This document shows positions 15,001 to 21,093 of a DNA stretch of 21,863 nucleotides, piece by piece; positions within the stretch are counted from its first letter, which is position 1; each line of letters begins with the position of its first letter. The translations under genes and the position numbers were made by a program. Under the pieces are notes generated by a model, which saw nothing but the letters and a program-made list of their open reading frames with translations, was not told where the DNA came from and made no database searches. Source of the stretch: JBDKGV01 sp039798005. Its GTDB lineage: Bacteria; Fibrobacterota; Fibrobacteria; UBA5070. The DNA is taken from assembly GCA_039798005.1 (NCBI GenBank), contig JBDKGV010000025.1, forward strand, positions 1 through 21,863, given 5' to 3'.

Positions 15001-16643
15001 GCAAGTTGCTGCAGGAGATCTTCTCAGGATCTGGGGAAGGCTTGAAGATCCGTTCAACCACTGGGCGTATGAAGCAGGATGTCGTACCGCCGGGATACAC
15101 GGTGAACCCTGTGATCGTGCGCAATGGAGATGATCTGTCGGTCAAGGTTACCACCTGGACGGGGCAAGAAATCGAGCGTTCGTTTACGATGAGCGCAGCA
15201 CCCACGGATACCCTGCTTCTCCAGGTTCTGAGCACCGATACCGGTGATGCACGACCGGTTCTGATAGGTTCCTTCTCGATTGACACGGCCTTGCGCAATC
15301 CCGGCATTGGAACGCGGGTGGAGCTGTGGTTCCGCGAAGCGCGTGGTGCCCAAACCACTCAAAGCAAGCCTCGCATGATGCTACGGAATGCGGGAAGCAC
15401 CACGATCCATGGGCTGGAGATGATTTACACCTTCCGGGCCGACCCGAATCATCCGCCGCAACTCACAGCTCCAGAGGGTGCGCCTTGGAGCCTTCAGGCA
15501 CGTGGCGGAGATCTGTGGAATCTGGTCTACCGCGATTCGTTGGCTGTGATCCCTCCCAATTCCATTTGGCCTTCTGCACAGCAAGCGCAGGTCACGTTGC
15601 AAATGAGCAATGGAGCCCAATGGAGCGTATTCAAGGATCCTTCCAACGATAGGAATTTCGGGCAGCCGAGCTTGAATCACAAGATCGTGGCCCGGGACGG
15701 TCAAGGACGTATCCTGTGGGGACAGGACGCAGGGAACGGGGATGTGGAACGCCCTGAGATCCGTAAGGTCTCTGCATGGACGCGCGAAGCCGCTGTGGGT
15801 GAAAAAAATGTGAGCAAGCCTGAGCTTGAAATCCGCAACGAAGGAAATATCCCGCTACAAGGTCTGACCGCCCGTTGGTACGTGCGGTTGCCTGCAACCA
15901 GTCGCGCGGTCTTGGAACGCTGGCATCTGCCAGAAGGGACAGCGCACTTGGATTCCTTGGGCAACGGGGTTTGGGCCATCGTGTGGGATTTGCCTCGCTG
16001 GATCCAACCGGGTGAGAAGATCGTCGGAGGGAACATTGGGGTTCATCTGGCAGATTGGAGTGTTTGGAATCATTCGGCTTCGCCTTCGGCCTATGGGCGC
16101 GATGGTGAATGGCACACCAATCCGTGGGTGGTCGTGACCGATGCCAACGGGAAGGTATTGTGGGGCAATGTGCCGGTATTGACCGCTGGAATTCCCGTTG
16201 CTGACACGAGCAAGGAAGACACGACAGCACCTGACACGACCAAGGCTCCGAGTTTGCTGGTCGAGGTCAAAAATGAAGCACTTTGGGAAACCAATACCGT
16301 CAAACCTCGTGTGAGGGTGACGAACCTTGGTCGCGATACGGTGCGCGCTTTTGCCTTGCGATTTGACTTTGCTGAGGCCAACGCGACCGACATCGTGACC
16401 GAGCTGTGGTACCCTGGCAATGAATGCTCCTTGAGTCATGCCGAAAGCGGCAATGTGCAGCACGCCACCTTGACGTGCCGCAACCTAGCCATTGTTCCAG
16501 GACAGATGTGGCCGGACGCCAGCGGTGCCGTGTTTGGCGTACATCATGCGGACTGGTCCGTATGGGATCGCAGCAACGATCCCTCCTTCTCCGCATTGCG
16601 TGCGGACTTCGCACCGACCCAAGCCGTGGAAGTCTTGCCATGA
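12090..16643 (+). CDS. Giant secreted alpha/beta hydrolase with three CBM3-like modules
   Basis: A 1517-residue exported protein. ATG 12090 follows GAAGGAG by 7 bases and starts a signal peptide ending TPAWA (residue 28). An alpha/beta-hydrolase core is visible: VIFVHG (210-215, oxyanion region), VDLVCHSQGGISVREML with nucleophile Ser502, and TVNTPHFGA (542 on), as in lipases and PGAP1-like esterases. About 290 residues separate HG from the nucleophile, far more than usual, so a domain is probably inserted. The C-terminus holds three tandem modules (about 1077-1210, 1226-1360, 1389-1517), each with KPxxxxxNxG near the start and a WSV(W/F)-type site ending like DWSVWDRSNDPSF, the CBM3 signature. 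A Thr/Asp-rich linker precedes the last. A cell-wall or polysaccharide ester substrate is inference. Its stop overlaps the next start by ATGA. Confidence 0.8.
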   Translation: MSLTPPRNTRAIKWALVALGLLQTPAWAVLKGWPFPGYSHVDFENPIGLVDPSQIPVVNTCLEPMKIEIDQSRVVGGVMPTGIGQPQGCNLPPYRGQWYEVMAVVPYTLTCGNGVKYAGEKKLVATGTLKEGCDHRDRPQTWPSAARVDENGMVRGMWWGDEDYDPVEIGFGIGNPGLRFDEAEIKKSFLGQTCVLPAYAGGQDKLARPVIFVHGLQVPYDETWGVRAISCNLDLSTVAPDTDAPKTKVVWKQNMSNGTFDLTLQAMVGFTGTCKTSKNQVPWESTWKDMFHYTVAPGFGGGEAWNNFEQDNIPTVTEIRVNGNALTGSVAVWVAKYDFLKGSFLPEGLSFGSIAATHNIDGLEYVKVALKFSIPLDKIDWEHASRARDLQGKRGFVDQDTADGGAYRSGTGADVLSRMQHLQKGEKINENGIYFFNGYRWNPDSARVLQPLPWWNDAGPEFKGQRGESWELYQFVRDVLTTHYGTTWRKDASKQVDLVCHSQGGISVREMLANAAGTDEDGKPLPQGDANPLNHIRKVVTVNTPHFGAVSTTDLEQLPSDYMNSLGTLIQDSGKTDITLADVDITPTMLGRMVGGYAGGRAGPDAATDAVSDWFFENDHGNAPLNGSSFMAGVALAPTWVPLASFVGWVAGTVGGATADWNVRMHGNWVKANNIKFTADWGVLGSMKVGEKDLDLDLGYGRVFSGRRKGAHLALNSTPVVNLALNYPKLPNGQDLNLQTLHSNVDGLGNLVRDILSQNLDGICDQSPDLQIASCYGFANTFRYGEFADAVVDHVDLRIPELQFLNDFQTGFMSKTDMTVDENSQKAVRDGGVWIPSKHLGKFQEPRGYDVRKFFTRGRYPDTLAPHGDLGISFSEKFLGHRFEANPSVIGAPMLGHDIYCALSTDCSDLLQLGGMAQLPEGLRSFVQVSLANASNVTRTVDAVPVAGDFSLAAMSQSGEVTGYRILNKDGKLLQEIFSGSGEGLKIRSTTGRMKQDVVPPGYTVNPVIVRNGDDLSVKVTTWTGQEIERSFTMSAAPTDTLLLQVLSTDTGDARPVLIGSFSIDTALRNPGIGTRVELWFREARGAQTTQSKPRMMLRNAGSTTIHGLEMIYTFRADPNHPPQLTAPEGAPWSLQARGGDLWNLVYRDSLAVIPPNSIWPSAQQAQVTLQMSNGAQWSVFKDPSNDRNFGQPSLNHKIVARDGQGRILWGQDAGNGDVERPEIRKVSAWTREAAVGEKNVSKPELEIRNEGNIPLQGLTARWYVRLPATSRAVLERWHLPEGTAHLDSLGNGVWAIVWDLPRWIQPGEKIVGGNIGVHLADWSVWNHSASPSAYGRDGEWHTNPWVVVTDANGKVLWGNVPVLTAGIPVADTSKEDTTAPDTTKAPSLLVEVKNEALWETNTVKPRVRVTNLGRDTVRAFALRFDFAEANATDIVTELWYPGNECSLSHAESGNVQHATLTCRNLAIVPGQMWPDASGAVFGVHHADWSVWDRSNDPSFSALRADFAPTQAVEVLP

Positions 16644-17818
16644 AGGCGCTGCGGCTTATCCTTTTGGCAGGTTTTGTCCTATTGTGCTCATGCGCAGAAA
16701 CCGTGACCGCTGTACCTGTCGCTGCACAAGTGCCCGGCTGGCGCACAGCGGGGCTGGAGGCCCCGCAGCGGGGTGAAGGCGACACGCAGTGGACCAAATT
16801 GCTGACGATTGGGGAGCGAATGGTTGCCCTCAATTCAACCGGCGGCATGTGGATCAGTGCAGGGTATTCATCGGGATGGAAAAGGATACCTTGGGAGACT
16901 TCACAAGGAACGCCCTACAGAATGGTGGCATTGCATGACACGCTCTGTGCTTCCACAACAACCCCAGGAAAGGGACGCATCTATTGTTCCAAAGTCGATG
17001 AATGGAAATGGATCAATCAGAATGTCCCTATACCGGAAAGTTTAGGCGTGGACGGCCTTGGAAGCGTGAAGGGACGATTGATTGCGTTCGCTGTCAATAC
17101 GACATCCAATTACGCATTCATCAAAAACGGTGGGCAATGGACTGATTTTGGGCAGGGATTTCCGCGAGATGTTCCGTTCCGCCTTCTGGAAGTCGGTGAC
17201 ACCTTGTGGGCCGGCACTTGGGAAGATGGTCTCTGGTACCGTGTGTGGGGTGAGGCAACTTGGAAACATCCGCCTGAGGCCGCTCGAACACTATTTATGC
17301 CCGGGACAGCGTATGTGGACACGACCTTTGCCATTCGTGGCTTGGCTTGGCATCGTGGTTCGCTATGGACAGCGGACTGGGGCGGCGAAACGACGGAGAT
17401 GCCCGGTGGCAAGGCCCCCTACATCGCGGCCCGCAACTGCCCTCCCAAGAGTGTGGATGGAACTTGTTTGCGGGACCTTCCCGTGAACATCCTGACCATG
17501 ATCTCTTGGAAAGACCGCTTGATCAATGCGGGGTTTTTCGGTTCCTCAGGCCACGTGTTTGACGACAGTTCCCGTCACTGGGTGCCTTTGGAAGACAGTT
17601 GGTGCTGGAACGATTATGCGGACTGCGGCGGCACTCGCACGTATGATCTGGTGGGCTTGGGTGATACGGTGTATGCGGCCACCAACCGTTTCATCATGAA
17701 GTTCCCCATCGCCGATCTGCCCAAGATGAGCCCGGCCTTGGAAGCCCGCTACCGCTGGCCTACCGACACCAGTTGGAAGGCCAAGTACCTTTATGTCAAG
17801 AATCCACCGAATTTGTGA
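16640..17818 (+). CDS. Propeller-like lipoprotein, paralogue 1
   Basis: A 392-residue protein whose ATG overlaps the stop of the giant hydrolase (ATGA), so it is translated with it. The N-terminus MKALRLILLAGFVLLCSC is a lipoprotein signal; Cys18 would be lipidated. The mature start VAAQVPGWRTAGLEAP matches the paralogue at 21093 (VGPAAVFGWRSAGL). About six repeats with a 'GDTLWAGTWEDGLWYRV' pattern follow (for example GRLIAFAVN, RGSLWTADWGGE, KDRLINAGFFGSSG, GDTVYAATNRFIMKF), as in beta-propellers. Two Cys-rich spots, ARNCPPKSVDGTCLRD and WCWNDYADCGG, may form disulphides. A surface partner or anchor for the hydrolase is a natural guess from the coupling, not shown. Function unknown. Confidence 0.8.
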   Translation: MKALRLILLAGFVLLCSCAETVTAVPVAAQVPGWRTAGLEAPQRGEGDTQWTKLLTIGERMVALNSTGGMWISAGYSSGWKRIPWETSQGTPYRMVALHDTLCASTTTPGKGRIYCSKVDEWKWINQNVPIPESLGVDGLGSVKGRLIAFAVNTTSNYAFIKNGGQWTDFGQGFPRDVPFRLLEVGDTLWAGTWEDGLWYRVWGEATWKHPPEAARTLFMPGTAYVDTTFAIRGLAWHRGSLWTADWGGETTEMPGGKAPYIAARNCPPKSVDGTCLRDLPVNILTMISWKDRLINAGFFGSSGHVFDDSSRHWVPLEDSWCWNDYADCGGTRTYDLVGLGDTVYAATNRFIMKFPIADLPKMSPALEARYRWPTDTSWKAKYLYVKNPPNL

Positions 17819-17825
17819 GATGGCA

Positions 17826-17894
17826 CTGCGCGCAAGGAAGCCGTGGGGCCGGTTGGCCCTGCGGCGGTCTTTGGCTGGCGCAGTGCAGGTCCTT
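17826..17894 (+). pseudogene. Decayed 5' fragment of a third lipoprotein paralogue
   Basis: About 69 bp nearly identical to 21140-21208, the codons around the lipobox and mature start of the second lipoprotein. Here one extra A (GCGCAAGGAAG against GCGCAGGAAG) breaks the frame, and the match stops at a TGA shortly after. It lies just behind the stop of paralogue 1, as the scar of a tandem copy. Confidence 0.8.
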
Positions 17895-17938
17895 GAAAGG
17901 GGCAGTGGCGCAATGGCCGCATTGGATTTTTGATCAAA

Positions 17939-17963
17939 GGCCATCGCTTTGCGGTGGCCTTTT
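17939..17963. terminator. Rho-independent terminator (second copy of the 11882 hairpin)
   Basis: GGCCATCGC (17939-17947) with GCGGTGGCC (17951-17959), TTT loop, then TTTT. The core from AAAGG to TTGCTTGG is the same as at 11880-11912. It ends the hydrolase-lipoprotein unit. Confidence 0.8.
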
Positions 17964-18012
17964 GCTTGGGAACTATGGTAGCATGGGTCGGTTCTAACAC
18001 CGGAGGCTTTCC

Positions 18013-18426
18013 ATGAATCTGCATGTATCGAGAAACGGCACCTTGGCGATCCTGCTTGCCGAAGGGCGCATCGGTTGGGACAGCTCCCGTCTCATGGACA
18101 CGAGGGTTCGCACCCTGGTCCAGGACGATGTGACGCATATCGTGTTCCAGCTTGAGGTGGATTTCCTCTCAAGCGGTGCCATCGGCGTGCTCGTGTACTA
18201 CTTGCGCAACCTCCAGAAGTCCAAGGGCGACATCTACTTGGTGGCCGCCAAGCCCTACGTGAAGGAGCTGCTGCAGTCGATCGGCTTCCTCAAGGTCTTC
18301 GAAGGCAAGGTCTTTGACGACTACGAATCGATGCAGGCGGGCCTGAAAGCTCGCGGCATCGATGTGCCCGATTCGGCATCCTTGAACTACATGACGGTCG
18401 AATCGACCTTCGATACCGACGACTGA
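18013..18426 (+). CDS. STAS-domain protein (anti-sigma factor antagonist type)
   Basis: A 137-residue cytoplasmic protein with one STAS domain, the SpoIIAA-like fold used in partner-switching control of sigma factors or of membrane proteins. The first strand is LAILLAEGRIGWDSS and the key loop is FQLEVDFLSSGAIGVLVYY, where Ser53/Ser54 stand at the site phosphorylated in SpoIIAA relatives. VAAKPYVKELLQSIGFLKVF follows, the family's usual last strand and helix. A 25-residue acidic tail (ending TFDTDD) is extra. ATG 18013 follows GGAGG by 6 bases. No anti-sigma kinase is adjacent, so the partner is unknown. Confidence 0.9.
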   Translation: MNLHVSRNGTLAILLAEGRIGWDSSRLMDTRVRTLVQDDVTHIVFQLEVDFLSSGAIGVLVYYLRNLQKSKGDIYLVAAKPYVKELLQSIGFLKVFEGKVFDDYESMQAGLKARGIDVPDSASLNYMTVESTFDTDD

Positions 18427-18460
18427 TCCCGAAGAGCCAAACTTCTGCGGTGAAGGGATC
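18425..18460 (+). other. Hairpin between the STAS gene and trmL
   Basis: GATCCC (18425-18430) pairs with GGGATC (18455-18460), with an inner GAAG/CTTC pair. There is no T-run. It could weaken transcription into trmL or be chance. Confidence 0.3.
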
Positions 18461-18481
18461 GGAATTGGGTACATTGTTCAG

Positions 18482-18955
18482 ATGCTGCGCATTGTGCTCG
18501 TCCATCCCGAGATCCCTCAGAACACTGGAAACATCGCACGACTGTGTGTGGTCAACGATCTGCAACTGCACCTGGTCCATCCGATCGGCTACCGCATCGA
18601 CGACAAGTCGTTGCGGCGGGCCGGGATGGACTACTGGAAGCACTTGGATCTGGTGGAGCATACGGATCTTGACGCCTTCCTCGCCTTCCAGAAGGAGCAG
18701 GGAGGCAAGATGTGGTTCCTTTCCACGCACACGGAACAGACGATCTGGGAGGCGTCCTTCTCCGAAGGGGACTGGTTGGTCTTCGGGGCGGAATCCCGGG
18801 GCTTGCCGGAGCGTCTGAGGAGTCTGGTGCCTGAAGGTTGGATCACCCTGCCCATGCGGGGAAGTTTCGTGCGCAGTCTCAACCTCAGTTCGGCAGCGGC
18901 GGCTGCCACCTATGAAGCTCTCCGTCAATGCACTTTCGCCAAAGGTACGCCATGA
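18482..18955 (+). CDS. trmL: tRNA (cytidine/uridine-34-2'-O)-methyltransferase TrmL
   Basis: A SPOUT-class methyltransferase of 157 residues that methylates the ribose of the wobble base of tRNA-Leu using S-adenosylmethionine. The trefoil-knot motifs are all present: PEIPQNTGNIARLC (9-22), VFGAESRGLP (100-109) and ITLPMRGSFVRSLNLSSAAA (121-140), with HPIGYRIDDKSLRRAGMDYW between. Length equals that of the E. coli enzyme (157). Its stop overlaps the next start by 4 bp (ATGA), so the next gene is coupled. The ribosome binding site is weak. Confidence 0.95.
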   Translation: MLRIVLVHPEIPQNTGNIARLCVVNDLQLHLVHPIGYRIDDKSLRRAGMDYWKHLDLVEHTDLDAFLAFQKEQGGKMWFLSTHTEQTIWEASFSEGDWLVFGAESRGLPERLRSLVPEGWITLPMRGSFVRSLNLSSAAAAATYEALRQCTFAKGTP

Positions 18956-19935
18956 GATCCTTGTGCTTGGTTTCCCTGCTCGCCGGTCTTGCCTGTGCTT
19001 GGACGCCTCCGGCCGGTGGCCTGCGTTCCACCAACGTCAACGACATGCTGTTTTCCAAGCGTGGCACCCGCTATTACAACGAGGCTTGGAGCTACCAGTT
19101 CCAGTTCGACAACGGGCTGCAGGCAAGCCTCAACCTGACCTACGCCAAGCTTGGCTTCAAGGATCCGGTCTGCGGGGCGGACCTTTCCTTGGCAGGCTTC
19201 AAGGGCAACAGCTACACCGTCGGGCGCGAGTATCCCGCCGAGCGGTTCCAGCAGTCGGTCAATCCCTTCCGCATCGCGGTGCACGAGAACATCTGGATGA
19301 CGGGATTGCCTCCGGCGGCCCACCGTTTGCACTTCGTGGCAGCCAAGAACCAAGGCTTCTACGTCGACCTGGTCTTCACCGACATCAAGCCCGGCGTGGT
19401 GTGGGGTGATGGCAAGTTCACGGCGGGAGACGGGGATTTCTCGGTGGCCCTTCCGATCCCGATGGCCACGGTCACGGGCCGCATCGGGGTGGGTGGTGAC
19501 ACCATCTCCGTCAAGGGCGTGGCGATGATGGAGCACTTGCGGCAGAGTCATCTGGTGTCGGATCTGCTCACCAGCTCGATGCGCTTTTTCCATCCGGGCC
19601 CGAACCCGCTGTACATGAACTGGTTCAAGGAGAACAAGAAGCCTTGGGGCGGCTTTGCGGTCAGCTGGGCCAGTGGCCAGCCCGTACTGCTCACCGGCAA
19701 TGCCAATGTCGACGGACAGGTGCCCCCGGGCGCCGCCGTCCTGCAGGCCACCAATGGCACGCGCTTGGATTTCTCGCGCAAGACCTTGGCCCAGGCCAGC
19801 TCCATCCTGGATGGCATGGAAGGCGTGACCCGCACGGTGGTCAAGATGTTCATCGGCAACGTGAAGATGTACCGGGGCAAGGGCGAGGTCAACGGACAGC
19901 CGGGCATCTACCAGTTCATGAAGATCGGTTCCTGA
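18952..19935 (+). CDS. Exported protein of unknown function (possibly lipocalin-like)
   Basis: A 327-residue protein with a signal peptide, MRSLCLVSLLAGLACA, from the ATG that overlaps the trmL stop. The mature part is beta-rich: RYYNEAWSYQFQFDNGLQAS, a run of strands, then IPMATVTGRIGVGGDTISV and AMMEHLRQSHL. The layout of an 'eaWsyqf.fdnG' start, a central 'atvtGrixvgGdtisvkGvammeH' segment and a second half-barrel resembles the Svf1/CrtC two-lipocalin fold, in which a hydrophobic ligand is bound. This is a fold guess only. The next gene begins one base after its stop. Confidence 0.7.
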   Translation: MRSLCLVSLLAGLACAWTPPAGGLRSTNVNDMLFSKRGTRYYNEAWSYQFQFDNGLQASLNLTYAKLGFKDPVCGADLSLAGFKGNSYTVGREYPAERFQQSVNPFRIAVHENIWMTGLPPAAHRLHFVAAKNQGFYVDLVFTDIKPGVVWGDGKFTAGDGDFSVALPIPMATVTGRIGVGGDTISVKGVAMMEHLRQSHLVSDLLTSSMRFFHPGPNPLYMNWFKENKKPWGGFAVSWASGQPVLLTGNANVDGQVPPGAAVLQATNGTRLDFSRKTLAQASSILDGMEGVTRTVVKMFIGNVKMYRGKGEVNGQPGIYQFMKIGS

Positions 19936-19936
19936 T

Positions 19937-20866
19937 TTGGAAATTCCCAGGCTCCTGCATTTCCTTTGGGACGGCCAAGGCTTCCAGCCGCCCTACGCGG
20001 CTGCGGTGGCCACGGCGCGCAGGCTCCATCCCGATTGGGACATCGTGCTGCACTCGGGCGATGCGCCGCGATCCAATCCGTGGTGGGACGGTCTTGCGGA
20101 CATGGCTCGGATTCAGGAGCTGACTCCGGCGATCGCGGCGGAAGGCTTGCCGATTCCGGCCTCGGCCTTCCTCGATCTGTATGGCCGGGTGAACTACCCC
20201 GCAGGCCGGTCCAATCTCTTGCGACTTGCCGTGCTCTGGAAACAGGGCGGGGTCTATCTTGACCTCGACACCGCTTGCAATGCATCCTTCGACGATCTGC
20301 TGGGAAGCGGCGCCTTCGTGGGCGAGGAAATCGTGTGGAAGCACGACAACGAACGGGTGGAGCGCGGGTTCCAGCCCAAGATGGTGATCTCCTCCAGCGC
20401 TTTTGGCATCTCGTGGGCGGCGGCACGGGCAGGACTTTGGACCAACGACAGCCTGCCGGAGCGTGCGCTGCGCAAGGTCTGGGGAAACCCCGAACTCAAC
20501 AACGCGGTGATCGGGGCGCGTCCGGGGCATCCATGGGTGAAGCTCCTTCTGGAGATGGCCTTGGAGGCCGACCCCACGGTGCGTTTCGCGCTGGGGCCTG
20601 CGCTCTTCAACCGGGCATGGGCTCGCGGTCTGGAACGTGGCATCGAGATGCCGGTGCGCCATGCTCCGGAGGTCTTCTACCAGTTCCCGCCCAGCCAGAC
20701 GGTGCGGTTCTTCGGCTCCTGCTCCCGCGACCGCTTGCCCGACGCCGCACGCGTCCTGCACTGGTGCTCGTCGAACCACCGCAAGGACCTGCCCAATCTC
20801 ACGCCGGAATGGGCCGCTGCGAACGCCGCGCGTGCCCTGTGGGCCAAGGTGGTGGCGAAGGGTTGA
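19937..20866 (+). CDS. DXD-type glycosyltransferase (OCH1/capsular sugar-transfer family)
   Basis: A 309-residue enzyme expected to transfer a sugar from a nucleotide sugar to a glycan. The N-terminus IPRLLHFLWDG matches the IPKxIHxxWxG start of this group. Then comes RSNLLRLAVLWKQGGVYLDL with metal-binding DXD at Asp109-x-Asp111. LNNAVIGARPGHPWVK (the 'N...i.a.p.hP' motif) and HWCSSNHRKDLP near the end also fit. The only start that keeps the first strand is TTG 19937-19939, one base after the previous stop. It closes the trmL-exported protein-glycosyltransferase cluster, and a strong hairpin follows. Acceptor and donor are unknown. Confidence 0.85.
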   Translation: MEIPRLLHFLWDGQGFQPPYAAAVATARRLHPDWDIVLHSGDAPRSNPWWDGLADMARIQELTPAIAAEGLPIPASAFLDLYGRVNYPAGRSNLLRLAVLWKQGGVYLDLDTACNASFDDLLGSGAFVGEEIVWKHDNERVERGFQPKMVISSSAFGISWAAARAGLWTNDSLPERALRKVWGNPELNNAVIGARPGHPWVKLLLEMALEADPTVRFALGPALFNRAWARGLERGIEMPVRHAPEVFYQFPPSQTVRFFGSCSRDRLPDAARVLHWCSSNHRKDLPNLTPEWAAANAARALWAKVVAKG

Positions 20867-20868
20867 TT

Positions 20869-20900
20869 TGACAGGATCTGTCGGAAGACGGATTCTGTCA
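20869..20900. terminator. Strong hairpin with GGAA tetraloop, probable transcript end
   Basis: TGACAGGATC TGTC pairs with GACG GATTCTGTCA around a GGAA loop: 14 pairs with two G-T pairs. It starts 3 bases after the glycosyltransferase stop. The following TACTAAAA is not T-rich, so it may stabilise the 3' end rather than act alone as an intrinsic terminator. Confidence 0.5.
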
Positions 20901-20910
20901 TACTAAAAGG

Positions 20911-21054
20911 CATTTGTGCTCTGGTAGTGGACAAAACCTTTTCGCCGCGCTCCTTTTTTGGTGAAATAATCCTTGACTTGACCCAAATTTGCTCCTGCAA
21001 CATGAATGTCCCTGTGCTTGGAATGCTCGCTGAAGGAGTGAACGGATGAGTCTT
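20911..21054. repeat. Leader repeat, copy 2 (about 144 bp)
   Basis: Nearly identical to 11956-12098, including the GAAGGAG site and ATG AGT CTT. After this point the two sequences part: copy 1 enters the giant hydrolase gene, copy 2 enters a 15-codon frame. Confidence 0.9.
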
Positions 21055-21093
21055 GCTCCGATGGTTCAAATAATGGTCGAGAGCCAGCCCTGA
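21046..21093 (+). CDS. 15-codon coupled leader ORF, apparent relic of the giant hydrolase gene
   Basis: ATG 21046 (GAAGGAG 7 bases upstream) reads MSLAPMVQIMVESQP and stops at TGA 21091-21093, whose A begins the next ATG (TGATG). The start context and first three codons equal those of the 1517-residue hydrolase at 12090, and the 1-bp stop-start overlap mirrors the ATGA overlap of the complete unit. It therefore looks like what is left of a hydrolase gene after internal deletion, still able to deliver ribosomes to the lipoprotein start. Whether the peptide itself matters is unknown. Confidence 0.55.
   Translation: MSLAPMVQIMVESQP

Noticed and set aside
20868..20890. TTGACA as a -35 box
   Set aside because: The bases are better explained as one arm of the 14-bp hairpin, and no convincing -10 lies 16-18 bases downstream.
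20677..21069. Minus-strand frame sharing a peptide (HPFTPSASIPSTGT) with one at 11571-12209
   Set aside because: The shared peptide only reflects the near-identical leader DNA on the opposite strand; both frames run antisense into unrelated genes.
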